The notes below the pieces were generated by a model. That model was not told where the DNA came from and did not search any database. It was given only the letters and a program-made list of their open reading frames with translations. From contig UCHD01000019.1 of NCBI GenBank assembly GCA_900472175.1, positions 62,001 to 126,000 of the forward strand: a DNA stretch of 64,000 nucleotides, written 5' to 3'. Below are positions 1 to 7,642 of this stretch, one piece after another (position 1 is the first letter of the stretch; the number at the start of each line of letters is the position of its first letter). The stretch comes from Hyphomicrobiales bacterium. GTDB lineage: Bacteria > Pseudomonadota > Alphaproteobacteria > Rhizobiales > Rhizobiaceae. The translations under genes were made by a program, and so were the position numbers.

Positions 1-32
1 CAGTTAAGCGCCGATCCGATCTTCGAAAAAGT

Positions 33-58
33 GAAATGTTTTCCCGCCTTCGACAAAT
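33..58 (-). promoter_or_regulatory. Candidate LysR operator, copy 1 (inverted copy of 1052-1077)
   Basis: On the minus strand these 26 bases match 1052-1077 at 22 of 26 positions; both contain ATTTGTC near one end and GGGAAAA near the middle. This copy lies about 60 bases upstream of the LysR gene, the other just upstream of the transporter operon. A motif shared by a regulator's own promoter and its neighbour's promoter is the usual sign of a LysR-type binding site. That reading is inference; the match is seen directly. Confidence 0.45.
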
Positions 59-116
59 TAAGTTCGCCAATGCTCAAAATCCGGACTAGCTTTTCATCCT
101 GATCAGGAGGCAGCCG

Positions 117-1013
117 ATGCAGAGAATTCCGTCGACACAGGCTTTGCGTGCGCTCGAAAGCTTCGCGCGGCACGGCACTGTGTGGAAAGCCGCCGACGAG
201 CTGAACCTGACGCGCAGTGCCATCAGCCATCAGCTGCGCTTGCTGGAGCGGGAGCTCGGCTTCCAGATTTTCAACCGGGTCGGTACGCGCATCGAGTTGA
301 CGGAGCAGGGGCTCGGCTATGCCGCCGATATCAGGCAGGCGCTGAACGCCATTGCAGGGTCTGCTTCACGCCACGCGAGCCGCGGCGTCAGTGGTTCTAT
401 CACTGTCAGTTGCCCGCCGGGTTTTGCCTCCAACTGGTTGTGCAATTACATTTCCCACTTTCGCGATGCCTATCCCGATGTGCGGATTTCCATCGTCACG
501 CCGCGCCGGCTCGACGATATCAGCAATCCCGATGTCGATGTGTTCATCGCGTTCGGCACGGGAAACTGGCCGTCGATGCAGGTGGAGCTGATCATCGAAG
601 TGGAGTTTGCGCCGCTTTGCAGTCCGGCTTTACTGAACAAGATCGGTGGTCTCAATGGCCCGAACGACATCAAGAAGATGTGCCTGCTGCATCTCACAGA
701 TTATGAGGATTGGGAGACCTGGCTCGCCTTGGCGGGGGTCGATCAGAGCTATGCGTCGACCGGCATTGTCTTCTCCGACATGAACCTGGTTTTCGCCGCG
801 ACACTGTCGGGGCAGGGCGTTGCGGTCGGCGACCGTTTTACCTGTCGGCACGCCATGAACAGCGGCCAGTTGGTGCAGCCGTTCGATATCAGCATCAATT
901 CCAGCCGCTCCTATTATCTGGTCACATCGGAGGCCAAGGCCGACAATCAGGCCGTTGTGGCCTTCAGTTCGTGGTTGCGCTCCGAGATGCTTAAAAATGA
1001 CGCAGATGCCTAG
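117..1013 (+). CDS. LysR-family transcriptional regulator (GcvA-like)
   Basis: A 298-residue DNA-binding regulator of normal LysR length. An N-terminal winged helix-turn-helix occupies about residues 5-64, including AADELNLTRSAISHQL, typical of the GcvA branch; the remainder is the periplasmic-binding-protein-like effector domain. An AGGAGG ribosome site at 105-110, six bases before ATG, fixes the start. It is co-directional with the polyamine-type ABC operon that begins at 1133 and probably controls it, since a 26-base motif is shared between the two promoters (33-58 and 1052-1077). The effector is unknown; a polyamine or guanidino compound is a guess from context. Confidence 0.9.
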   Translation: MQRIPSTQALRALESFARHGTVWKAADELNLTRSAISHQLRLLERELGFQIFNRVGTRIELTEQGLGYAADIRQALNAIAGSASRHASRGVSGSITVSCPPGFASNWLCNYISHFRDAYPDVRISIVTPRRLDDISNPDVDVFIAFGTGNWPSMQVELIIEVEFAPLCSPALLNKIGGLNGPNDIKKMCLLHLTDYEDWETWLALAGVDQSYASTGIVFSDMNLVFAATLSGQGVAVGDRFTCRHAMNSGQLVQPFDISINSSRSYYLVTSEAKADNQAVVAFSSWLRSEMLKNDADA

Positions 1014-1051
1014 CCGCCCGCTCACGGATCAGGCGTCTTTTGGCAAATTAT

Positions 1052-1077
1052 ATTTGTCCAAGCGGGGAAAAGATTTC
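1052..1077 (+). promoter_or_regulatory. Candidate LysR operator, copy 2, before the ABC operon
   Basis: Matches the minus strand of 33-58 at 22 of 26 positions. A small dyad, CAAAT-TAT-ATTTG at 1044-1056, overlaps its left edge. It lies 55 bases before the ATG of the ATPase gene, where a LysR activator would bind. Assignment to the upstream LysR protein is inference from the shared motif. Confidence 0.45.
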
Positions 1078-1132
1078 GTTTGTCCTGTTGCTAAAACGCC
1101 CATACGATTTCGGAGTTGGAAAAGGAGCGTCT

Positions 1133-2206
1133 ATGCAGAGCGGACACGAGGCGGCCGAAATCACAGCGAACGGAATAGGCAAGGCCTATGGCGATTTCCA
1201 TGCCCTGCGCGATATTTCGCTGACCATAGGCTCCGGTGAATTCCTCACGCTCCTTGGCCCTTCCGGCTCCGGCAAAAGCACTTTTCTGATGATCCTGGCG
1301 GGCTTCGAGACGCCGACATCCGGAACCCTGCGCAAGAACGGCGCCGATATCACAACCGTACCAGCCGAGAAGCGTGCCTTCGGCATGGTCTTCCAGGGAT
1401 ACGCGCTGTTTCCACACATGACGGTCGAGCAGAACATCGCCTTTCCGTTGCAGGTACAGCGCCGGGCCGACGCCGATATCAAGCGCAGCGTCGATCGGAT
1501 CATCGATCGCGTCGGCCTTCGCGGGCATGAGAAGAAGCGGCCGGCGGGCCTGTCCGGCGGACAGCAGCAGCGTGTTGCCCTGGCGCGCGCCCTGGTGTTC
1601 GAACCCTCCGTGCTTCTGCTCGATGAGCCGTTTTCAGCGCTCGACAAGAACCTGCGTTCCTCGATGCAGGAAGAAGTCCGGCGGCTGCATCAAGAGACGG
1701 GTACCACCTTCGTCTTCGTCACGCATGATCAGTCCGAGGCCCTGGCGCTCTCGACCCGTATTGGCATTTTCAATCAGGGACAACTGCAGCAGATCGGCAC
1801 ACCGAAGGATGTCTATGAACGTCCGGCCAACCGGTTTGTCGCGGAGTTTCTGGGTGACGTGAATTTCCTGTCGCTATCCTCGGTCAGGCCAACGTCTGAT
1901 GGTGCAGAGGGACTGTTTGAGGGGCATCCGATGCGCATCTGTGCGCCCGGCCAGTCTGTCAGCGAACATTTCGCCATCCGGCCAGAGCATATGGTGATGT
2001 TCGAGCAGGCTCCGGCAGAAGGAAACATGCTGAAGGCGGAGATTGGCGAGATCACCTATCTCGGTGCCGAAACACGCTTTGGCCTGAAGACGCCGGGTGG
2101 CATCGATCTCGTTTTGCAAATGCCGACGCGGGAGGTGAAGAGCACCTTCCAGCCGGGACGGCAGGTCTGGGCCGGTTGGCCCGCCAATCAGGGTTTCTTT
2201 CTGTAA
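1133..2206 (+). CDS. ABC transporter ATP-binding protein, spermidine/putrescine type (PotA-like)
   Basis: A 357-residue cytoplasmic ATPase that would energise import through the permeases at 3535 and 4367. Visible motifs: Walker A GPSGSGKST at residues 42-50, Q-loop Gln88, signature LSGGQQQRVAL at 140-150, Walker B VLLLDE at 160-165, then the H-loop THDQ. The last 80 or so residues form a TOBE-like regulatory domain, as in PotA and FbpC. The frame is open back to 1040, but AAAGGAG just before the ATG at 1133 and the family start favour 1133. It is first of a five-gene operon. Polyamine-type import is family knowledge; the real substrate is unproven. Confidence 0.9.
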   Translation: MQSGHEAAEITANGIGKAYGDFHALRDISLTIGSGEFLTLLGPSGSGKSTFLMILAGFETPTSGTLRKNGADITTVPAEKRAFGMVFQGYALFPHMTVEQNIAFPLQVQRRADADIKRSVDRIIDRVGLRGHEKKRPAGLSGGQQQRVALARALVFEPSVLLLDEPFSALDKNLRSSMQEEVRRLHQETGTTFVFVTHDQSEALALSTRIGIFNQGQLQQIGTPKDVYERPANRFVAEFLGDVNFLSLSSVRPTSDGAEGLFEGHPMRICAPGQSVSEHFAIRPEHMVMFEQAPAEGNMLKAEIGEITYLGAETRFGLKTPGGIDLVLQMPTREVKSTFQPGRQVWAGWPANQGFFL

Positions 2207-2273
2207 GTGCTTTGCAGTGCGTGACACGAGCGACGCCAATAAAGGCGCGCCGCAAAAACCAGAGGAGAACGGC

Positions 2274-3353
2274 ATGAGCGAAATATTGGCCAATGGCGGC
2301 ATGTCCCGCCGCAGATTCACCCAGCTGGCAGCGCTGTTTCTGTCCGTCAGCCCGATCGCGCTGGGCGCAACGCGCGGCTGGGCAGCAGAAGGTGAACTGG
2401 TCTTCGTCAACTGGGGCGGTGATGCAGGCCCTGCCTATGACAAGGCCTATGGTGCGCCCTTCAAGGAAGAATCCGGGATCACGGTGAAGCAGGACGGTTC
2501 CGGCCCGACGGAAGGCGCGGTTGCGGCGCAATTCTCAAGCGGCAAGCCCGCCTGGGATATCGTCGATATCGACCCCTTCTCAGCAGAGGCGCTCGGCAAG
2601 AAGGGCATGATGGAGCCGATCGACTATGCCATCGTCGACAAGACGAAGATGCGTGAAGGCTTCGGCTGGGAATACTCCGCCTCAAGTTATTTCTTCTCCT
2701 ATATCATCGCCTATGACGCTTCGAAATTCGGCGACAAGGTGCCGACCGGCATGGCCGATTTCTTCGACGTCGAGAAATTCCCCGGCAAGCGCTCGCTCTA
2801 CAAATGGGGGGCGGGCATGTGGGAAGCGGCGCTTCTCGCGGATGGCGTCGAGCCTGCGAAACTCTATCCTCTGGACCTCGAACGCGCCCACAAGAAGCTT
2901 GCGGCGTTCAAGGACAATGTCGTTTCCTATTGGGGCGGCGGCGCCGAAAGCCAGTCGGTGCTCTTGAACGGCGAAGCCTCGATGGCGCTGATCTGGTCGA
3001 CCCGCGCCGGGCTGATCGAAAAGGATTCCGGTGGCTCAATCAAGTTCGTCTGGGATCAGGGTCTGATTTCGCCCGGCGCCATGGGCGTGATCAAGGGCAA
3101 CCCGGGCGGCAAGGACAACGCCATGAAGTTCATCGCTTCGGCGCAGGACCCGAAGAAGCAGGTGATCATGTTTGAGATGCTCGGCCAAGGGCCGGCAAAC
3201 CCGGCTGCCGATGCGCTGCTGACGCCGGAACAGGCGCGTCTCAGCCCCGTCGATCCGGCCAACATGTCCAAGCAGATCGCACTCGATATGAGCTGGTACG
3301 AGACCAACTACGGCCCGGCGCTGGACGAGTATACCAAGATCATTTCGGCTTGA
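2274..3353 (+). CDS. Extracellular substrate-binding protein of the polyamine-type ABC importer
   Basis: A 359-residue periplasmic binding protein. The N-terminus has a twin-arginine style signal: SRRRFT at residues 11-16, a hydrophobic stretch, and an alanine-rich cleavage region near residue 37 (GWAAEG). Tat export is common for rhizobial proteins of this family. The mature part resembles PotD/PotF-type proteins. The start at 2274 is chosen for the AGAGGAGAA ribosome site; the frame is open upstream to 2217. It sits between its ATPase and permeases. A palindromic repeat (3361-3463) separates it from the first permease, so its transcript may be processed or partly terminated there. Confidence 0.88.
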   Translation: MSEILANGGMSRRRFTQLAALFLSVSPIALGATRGWAAEGELVFVNWGGDAGPAYDKAYGAPFKEESGITVKQDGSGPTEGAVAAQFSSGKPAWDIVDIDPFSAEALGKKGMMEPIDYAIVDKTKMREGFGWEYSASSYFFSYIIAYDASKFGDKVPTGMADFFDVEKFPGKRSLYKWGAGMWEAALLADGVEPAKLYPLDLERAHKKLAAFKDNVVSYWGGGAESQSVLLNGEASMALIWSTRAGLIEKDSGGSIKFVWDQGLISPGAMGVIKGNPGGKDNAMKFIASAQDPKKQVIMFEMLGQGPANPAADALLTPEQARLSPVDPANMSKQIALDMSWYETNYGPALDEYTKIISA

Positions 3354-3360
3354 TGGTCTT

Positions 3361-3463
3361 CTCTTCTCCCCAGCGGGGAGAAGTGCCGAGTGAAATGAGG
3401 CGATGAGGGGGCCGCCCCCTCATCCGGCCCTTTGGGCCACCTTCTCCCCGCTGGGGAGAAGAG
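3361..3463. repeat. RIME-like rhizobial intergenic palindromic element
   Basis: About 100 bases of nested dyads. The ends, 3363-3383 and 3441-3461, each carry CTTCTCCCC and GGGGAGAAG around a 3-base loop, and the loops are reverse complements, so the ends are inverted copies. The middle (3402-3424) pairs GATGAGGGGG with CCCCCTCATC, and GGCCC/GGGCC forms a fourth small hairpin at 3426-3438. This matches my knowledge of Rhizobium-specific intergenic mosaic elements (RIME). It lies inside an operon, between a binding-protein gene and its permease gene. Confidence 0.75.
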
Positions 3464-3534
3464 GGAGCCTGCCGTCCCTCCTTAAAACCAACCGTTCATC
3501 TCGCCCGAGTCGCCATCACCAGAAAGGAGCCGCC

Positions 3535-4362
3535 ATGAAATCCGATAGACTGAAACCGGCGCTCCTGCTCGGCCCCCTCGTTTTGTTTCTCGGCCTTGCC
3601 TATCTCGTGCCCTTTCTCGGCGTCATGCAGTGGAGCGTCACGCTGCCAGAGCCTGGCTTCGGGCAATATGGCAAGGCGGTCACGGATCCGCTGATCCAGT
3701 CGGTGTTTTTCCGGACTTTCCGCATCTGCCTGATTGTCACCATTTGCGCCGTCGCGGCCGCCTATGCGATTGCCTATGTCTGGGTGCGCGGCACGCCGGC
3801 GCAACGGTTGGTGACGGAGCTTTGTATTCTGATTCCGTTCTGGATTTCGGTGCTGACCCGCGCCTTCGGCTGGGTGGCGCTTCTCTCCAATCGCGGGCTG
3901 ATCAACACCTGGCTGCAAGCGGTCGGCATCATTTCCGAGCCTCTCACCATGGTCCGCAATGAGTTTGGCGTCGTGCTCGGTATGATGCATTTCCTCATTC
4001 CGTTTGCGGTCTTTCCGATCGCCTCGGCGATGCGCAGCCTTGACGAGCGCGTCTTTCTAGCGGCCCGCGGTATGGGCGCATCGCGGCTGCGCATTTTCTG
4101 GTCGATCTTCGTGCCGATGACCATGCCGGGCATTCTCGGGGCTGGGCTGATGGTTTTCGTCTTTGCGCTCGGTTTTTTCATCACTCCGGCGATCCTCGGT
4201 GGTGGCCGCAGCGTCATGATCGCTGAGCTGATCTATCTGCGCCTGTTCCAGAGCCCGGACTGGGGCCTGGGAGCCGCCATCAGCGTCATCCTCATGCTGA
4301 TTGTTGGGGCGCTTCTGATCCTGATGCTGCGGCTGGTGCGGCCCAACAAGATGCTGGGTTGA
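3535..4362 (+). CDS. ABC transporter permease (PotB-like)
   Basis: A 275-residue inner-membrane protein with about six hydrophobic segments, the usual size for a PotB/PotH-type permease. The cytoplasmic coupling loop, which docks on the ATPase, is recognisable as AARGMGASRLRIFWSIFVP. The frame is open upstream to 3403, but that would run through the palindromic repeat. The AAAGGAG site before the ATG at 3535 and the KPALLLGPLVLFLG membrane start support the later start. It pairs with the permease at 4367, four bases downstream. Confidence 0.9.
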   Translation: MKSDRLKPALLLGPLVLFLGLAYLVPFLGVMQWSVTLPEPGFGQYGKAVTDPLIQSVFFRTFRICLIVTICAVAAAYAIAYVWVRGTPAQRLVTELCILIPFWISVLTRAFGWVALLSNRGLINTWLQAVGIISEPLTMVRNEFGVVLGMMHFLIPFAVFPIASAMRSLDERVFLAARGMGASRLRIFWSIFVPMTMPGILGAGLMVFVFALGFFITPAILGGGRSVMIAELIYLRLFQSPDWGLGAAISVILMLIVGALLILMLRLVRPNKMLG

Positions 4363-4366
4363 GCCG

Positions 4367-5173
4367 ATGTCGATGAAACCCACGCCGATTGCCGTGTTCC
4401 TCGCCTTTGTGGTGGCGCTGTTCCTGCTTCTGCCGCTGATCGCCGTCGTGCCGGTGTCGTTCACCCCGGCGCGCTTCCTGTCGATGCCGACGGACGTCTG
4501 GTCGCTCAGGCACTATCAGGCCCTCCTCGACAACCCGGCCTGGCTGCAGAGCATCTGGCTCAGCCTGCGTATCGGTATCCTCAGTTCGGTGATCGCGACG
4601 CTTTTGGCGTTGATGTTCAGCCTCGGCATCTGGATGTTCCGGCCGTGGTTCGGCAGCCTGCTGTTCGGCTTCGTGCTATTGCCGATGGTAGCGCCGCCGG
4701 TCGTTTCGGCCATCACGCTGTATTTCTTCCTGACGACGCTGTCCAAGTTGAACGATATCGTCGCCTATGACACGTGGGTTGGCGTCGCCGTCGCCCACGC
4801 CGTGATGATTGCGCCGTTCGCGGTGGTGATGATCACCGTGGCATTGGCGCAGGTGGACCGGCGGATCGATCTGGCGGCCCGTGGTTTTGGCGCTTCTGTT
4901 AGCCAGCGGGTGTTCAAGGTCATCCTGCCGAACATCAAGTTCGGCATCTTCACGGCCTTCTTTCTCTCTTTCGTGCTCTCCTGGGAAGAGATCGGCGTGA
5001 CCCTGTTCATTACCAGCGTCGATGCGGTGACCCTGCCGCGGATGATGTGGATGGGGCTGCGCGACAATATTGATCCGGCCATCGCGGCGATCTCGGTGAT
5101 CCTGATTGCCATCGTCATCGCGGTCATCCTCATCAAGACCGCCGTCACCTTCAAGCTTTCCCGCAAAGCCTGA
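4367..5173 (+). CDS. ABC transporter permease (PotC-like)
   Basis: A 268-residue inner-membrane permease, the second half of the channel. It has about six membrane segments and the coupling-loop sequence AARGFGASVSQRVFKVILP. It starts four bases after its partner stops, so the two are translationally linked. Length and layout match PotC/PotI proteins. The neighbouring decarboxylase at 5249 suggests that the imported compound is a basic nitrogen compound; this is inference. Confidence 0.9.
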   Translation: MSMKPTPIAVFLAFVVALFLLLPLIAVVPVSFTPARFLSMPTDVWSLRHYQALLDNPAWLQSIWLSLRIGILSSVIATLLALMFSLGIWMFRPWFGSLLFGFVLLPMVAPPVVSAITLYFFLTTLSKLNDIVAYDTWVGVAVAHAVMIAPFAVVMITVALAQVDRRIDLAARGFGASVSQRVFKVILPNIKFGIFTAFFLSFVLSWEEIGVTLFITSVDAVTLPRMMWMGLRDNIDPAIAAISVILIAIVIAVILIKTAVTFKLSRKA

Positions 5174-5248
5174 GACAGCGACTTGCAGTTTCTGCGCGCT
5201 GTCGAATTATACGATTGTATAGCAATACGTGAGACGAGGAATATCCGC

Positions 5249-6862
5249 ATGATCAGCACTGGCATGTACCTGACGAAATTGCTGACGTCCTATGGCGTCG
5301 ATACCGTCTTCGGCATTCCGGGCGTGCATACCGTCGAGCTGTATCGCGGGCTGGCGGGTTGCACGATCCGGCATGTAACGCCACGCCATGAGCAGGGCGC
5401 GGGGTTCATGGCCGATGGCTATGCGCGGGCGACAGGCAAGCCGGGTGTGTGCTTCATCATCACCGGACCGGGCATGACCAATATCGTCACCGCGATGGGT
5501 CAGGCCTATGGCGACAGCATTCCGATGCTGGTGATCTCCACCGTCAATGCCCATGGCCGGATGGGCTCGGGCGAGGGCTGGCTGCACGAGCTTCCGAACC
5601 AGCAGGCGCTGGTGAGTGGCGTCTCCGCCTTCAGCTGCACCGTCAACAGGCCAGAGGATCTGGCACCAGCGCTGGCACAGGCTTTCGCCATCTTCGACAG
5701 CGCCCGGCCGCGGCCGGTGCATATCGAGCTGCCGATCAATGTCATGCTGGCTTCGGCCGAGCATCTGGCTGTTCCTGAAAAACCCGTTCGTTTGTCGCGG
5801 CCGGCAGGGGATGCCAATGCGTTAAAGGCGGCGGCAGTCTTGCTCGATGCGGCGAAGAGTCCGGTTATTCTCGCCGGTGGCGGCGCGATTGGTGCCGCGG
5901 CACAGATCCGGGCGCTGGCGGAAAAGATCGATGCGCCTGTGATAATGACCACCAATGGCCGGGGCATCCTGCCGCCGGGGCATACACTGGCGGTCAACTT
6001 GTCGGCCAGCCTGCCTGCCACCCGCGCTCTGATCGAGACTGCCGACGTGGTGCTCGGCATCGGTACGGAACTCGGGCCGACCGACTACGATTTTTACGAG
6101 GACGGGTTCTTTTCCATTCCCGGCACCTTTGTTCGCATCGATATCGATCCGGCCCAACTGATGCGGACACAGGCACCCGAGATCGGCATTGTTGGCGATG
6201 CGGCGGCATGCGCTGCCGCCTTGCTGGATCTGGTCCCGGCGGGGTCACGGGAAGGTGCCGTGCGGGCAGCGCAGGTCGAAACGCTTGTCCATCGTGACGT
6301 TCCTGCTGCCATGCTCGATGACCTGATCATTCTCGAAACGATCCGCGACACGTTGCCGGAGGTGTTGATCGCCGGAGATTCCACGCAGCTCGTCTATGCC
6401 GGGAATACGGCCTATGAAGCCGCGTCGCCGGGCTCCTACTTCAACTCGGCGACCGGTTACGGGACACTTGGTTATGGTCTTCCCGCGGGCATCGGTGCCA
6501 AAGTGGGCCGGCCAGACCGGCCAGTGGTGGTGCTTGCAGGTGATGGCGGTGTGCAGTTTTCATTGGCGGAGCTTGCCTCGGCAATGGAGGCGAAAGCACC
6601 GGTCATCCTGATGTTGCATGACAATGGCGGCTACGGCGAGATCAAGTCCTATATGATGGCGAAAAACATCCCGCCGCTCGGGGTTGATCTGCACACGCCG
6701 GATTTCATCGCCATCGGCCGCGCCTATGGCTGGCATGCGGAGCGATTGGACAGTTTCGAAGCCCTGAAGCCAGCGCTTGAGGCGGCGTGGGCGCGGGACG
6801 TACCGACGATGCTGGTGTTCGGCGACGCCTTTCGCGCCCAGGCGGCCGGCGGCAAGCGCTGA
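5249..6862 (+). CDS. ThDP-dependent decarboxylase, 5-guanidino-2-oxopentanoate decarboxylase-like (AruI-like)
   Basis: A 537-residue acetolactate-synthase-superfamily enzyme with three domains: pyrimidine-binding (1-170), central (about 190-330) and ThDP-binding (about 360-530). Visible residues are the catalytic Glu48 in PRHEQGAGFMADGYAR and the ThDP/Mg motif GDGG at 431-434 with Asn459. GIPGVHTVELYRGL and LHELPNQQ resemble AruI, which decarboxylates 2-ketoarginine to 4-guanidinobutyraldehyde in the arginine transaminase pathway. It is last in the importer operon. No arginine transaminase lies nearby, so a related 2-keto acid is possible. The start at 5249 is chosen over 5183 because it gives the normal family N-terminus. 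Confidence 0.8.
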   Translation: MISTGMYLTKLLTSYGVDTVFGIPGVHTVELYRGLAGCTIRHVTPRHEQGAGFMADGYARATGKPGVCFIITGPGMTNIVTAMGQAYGDSIPMLVISTVNAHGRMGSGEGWLHELPNQQALVSGVSAFSCTVNRPEDLAPALAQAFAIFDSARPRPVHIELPINVMLASAEHLAVPEKPVRLSRPAGDANALKAAAVLLDAAKSPVILAGGGAIGAAAQIRALAEKIDAPVIMTTNGRGILPPGHTLAVNLSASLPATRALIETADVVLGIGTELGPTDYDFYEDGFFSIPGTFVRIDIDPAQLMRTQAPEIGIVGDAAACAAALLDLVPAGSREGAVRAAQVETLVHRDVPAAMLDDLIILETIRDTLPEVLIAGDSTQLVYAGNTAYEAASPGSYFNSATGYGTLGYGLPAGIGAKVGRPDRPVVVLAGDGGVQFSLAELASAMEAKAPVILMLHDNGGYGEIKSYMMAKNIPPLGVDLHTPDFIAIGRAYGWHAERLDSFEALKPALEAAWARDVPTMLVFGDAFRAQAAGGKR

Positions 6863-6969
6863 TCGGGCGCCAACTGGGGTGGGCAGCGATAGTCGTTACG
6901 CGCCACGCATCTTGAAGTTCGCCACTTGATGTAATACCTTTGTAAAAACATTCCTTACCGAGGTTTACG

Positions 6970-7203
6970 ATGAGCGCGACAGTGACGACGAAGGGACAAG
7001 TGACAATTCCGAAGCCCGTACGGGACTTTCTCGGCATCGTGCCGGGAACGCGGGTGGATTTTCAGCGTGCGGCCGATGGCAGCGTCGTGCTGATCCGCGC
7101 CGACGAAAAACGCCCTGCAAGCCGGTTCAGCAAACTGCGTGGCCATGCCGGCAAGGGCTTGAGCACCGATGCCATCATGGCTTTGACGCGCGGTGACGAG
7201 TGA
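6970..7203 (+). CDS. AbrB/MazE-type antitoxin (VapB-like)
   Basis: A 77-residue protein with an N-terminal SpoVT/AbrB swapped-hairpin DNA-binding domain (TVTTKGQVTIPKPVRDFLGI), which would bind its own promoter. The C-terminal tail would cover the toxin. Its stop codon overlaps the GTG start of the PIN toxin gene by three bases, the usual arrangement of an antitoxin-toxin pair. Toxin neutralisation is family knowledge. Confidence 0.9.
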   Translation: MSATVTTKGQVTIPKPVRDFLGIVPGTRVDFQRAADGSVVLIRADEKRPASRFSKLRGHAGKGLSTDAIMALTRGDE

Positions 7204-7604
7204 CGCTGGTTGATACCAATGTCCTGCTCGACGTGGTGACCGACGACCCGGTCTGGGCGGACTGGTCGATCGAGCAGCTGGAGGCCGCTGCCCTGCGCGG
7301 GCCGCTTCTGATCAATGATGTCGTTTATGCCGAGCTGGCGGTGCGCTATGAGCGCATCGAGCGGCTGGACGCCTTTCTTTCCGAAGCCGGAATCGATATG
7401 GCCGCCATGCCACGGGCGGCACTTTTTCTGGCGGGCAAGGTGTTCCAGAAATATCGCAAATCAGGCGGCTCCCGCACCGGCGTCTTACCGGACTTTTTCA
7501 TTGGCGCGCATGCGGCTGTCGACCAGCGGGACCTTTTGACGAGGGATACGGCGCGGTACCGGACGTATTTCCCGACTGTGAAGCTGATCACGCCGGACCG
7601 TTAG
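7200..7604 (+). CDS. PIN-domain ribonuclease toxin (VapC-like)
   Basis: A 134-residue PIN-domain protein. The acidic residues expected at the metal-dependent RNase site are present: Asp5 (LVDTN), Glu45 (VYAELA), Asp98 (LPDFF) and Asp116 (TRDTARY), so it looks intact. It starts at GTG, overlapping the antitoxin stop. VapC toxins cleave initiator tRNA or rRNA loops; the target here is unknown. The pair lies between unrelated operons, as mobile stabilisation modules often do. Confidence 0.9.
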   Translation: MTLVDTNVLLDVVTDDPVWADWSIEQLEAAALRGPLLINDVVYAELAVRYERIERLDAFLSEAGIDMAAMPRAALFLAGKVFQKYRKSGGSRTGVLPDFFIGAHAAVDQRDLLTRDTARYRTYFPTVKLITPDR

Positions 7605-7642
7605 GAAAAGGGCCGGACAATCTCTGCCCGGCCCGTCTTTCC

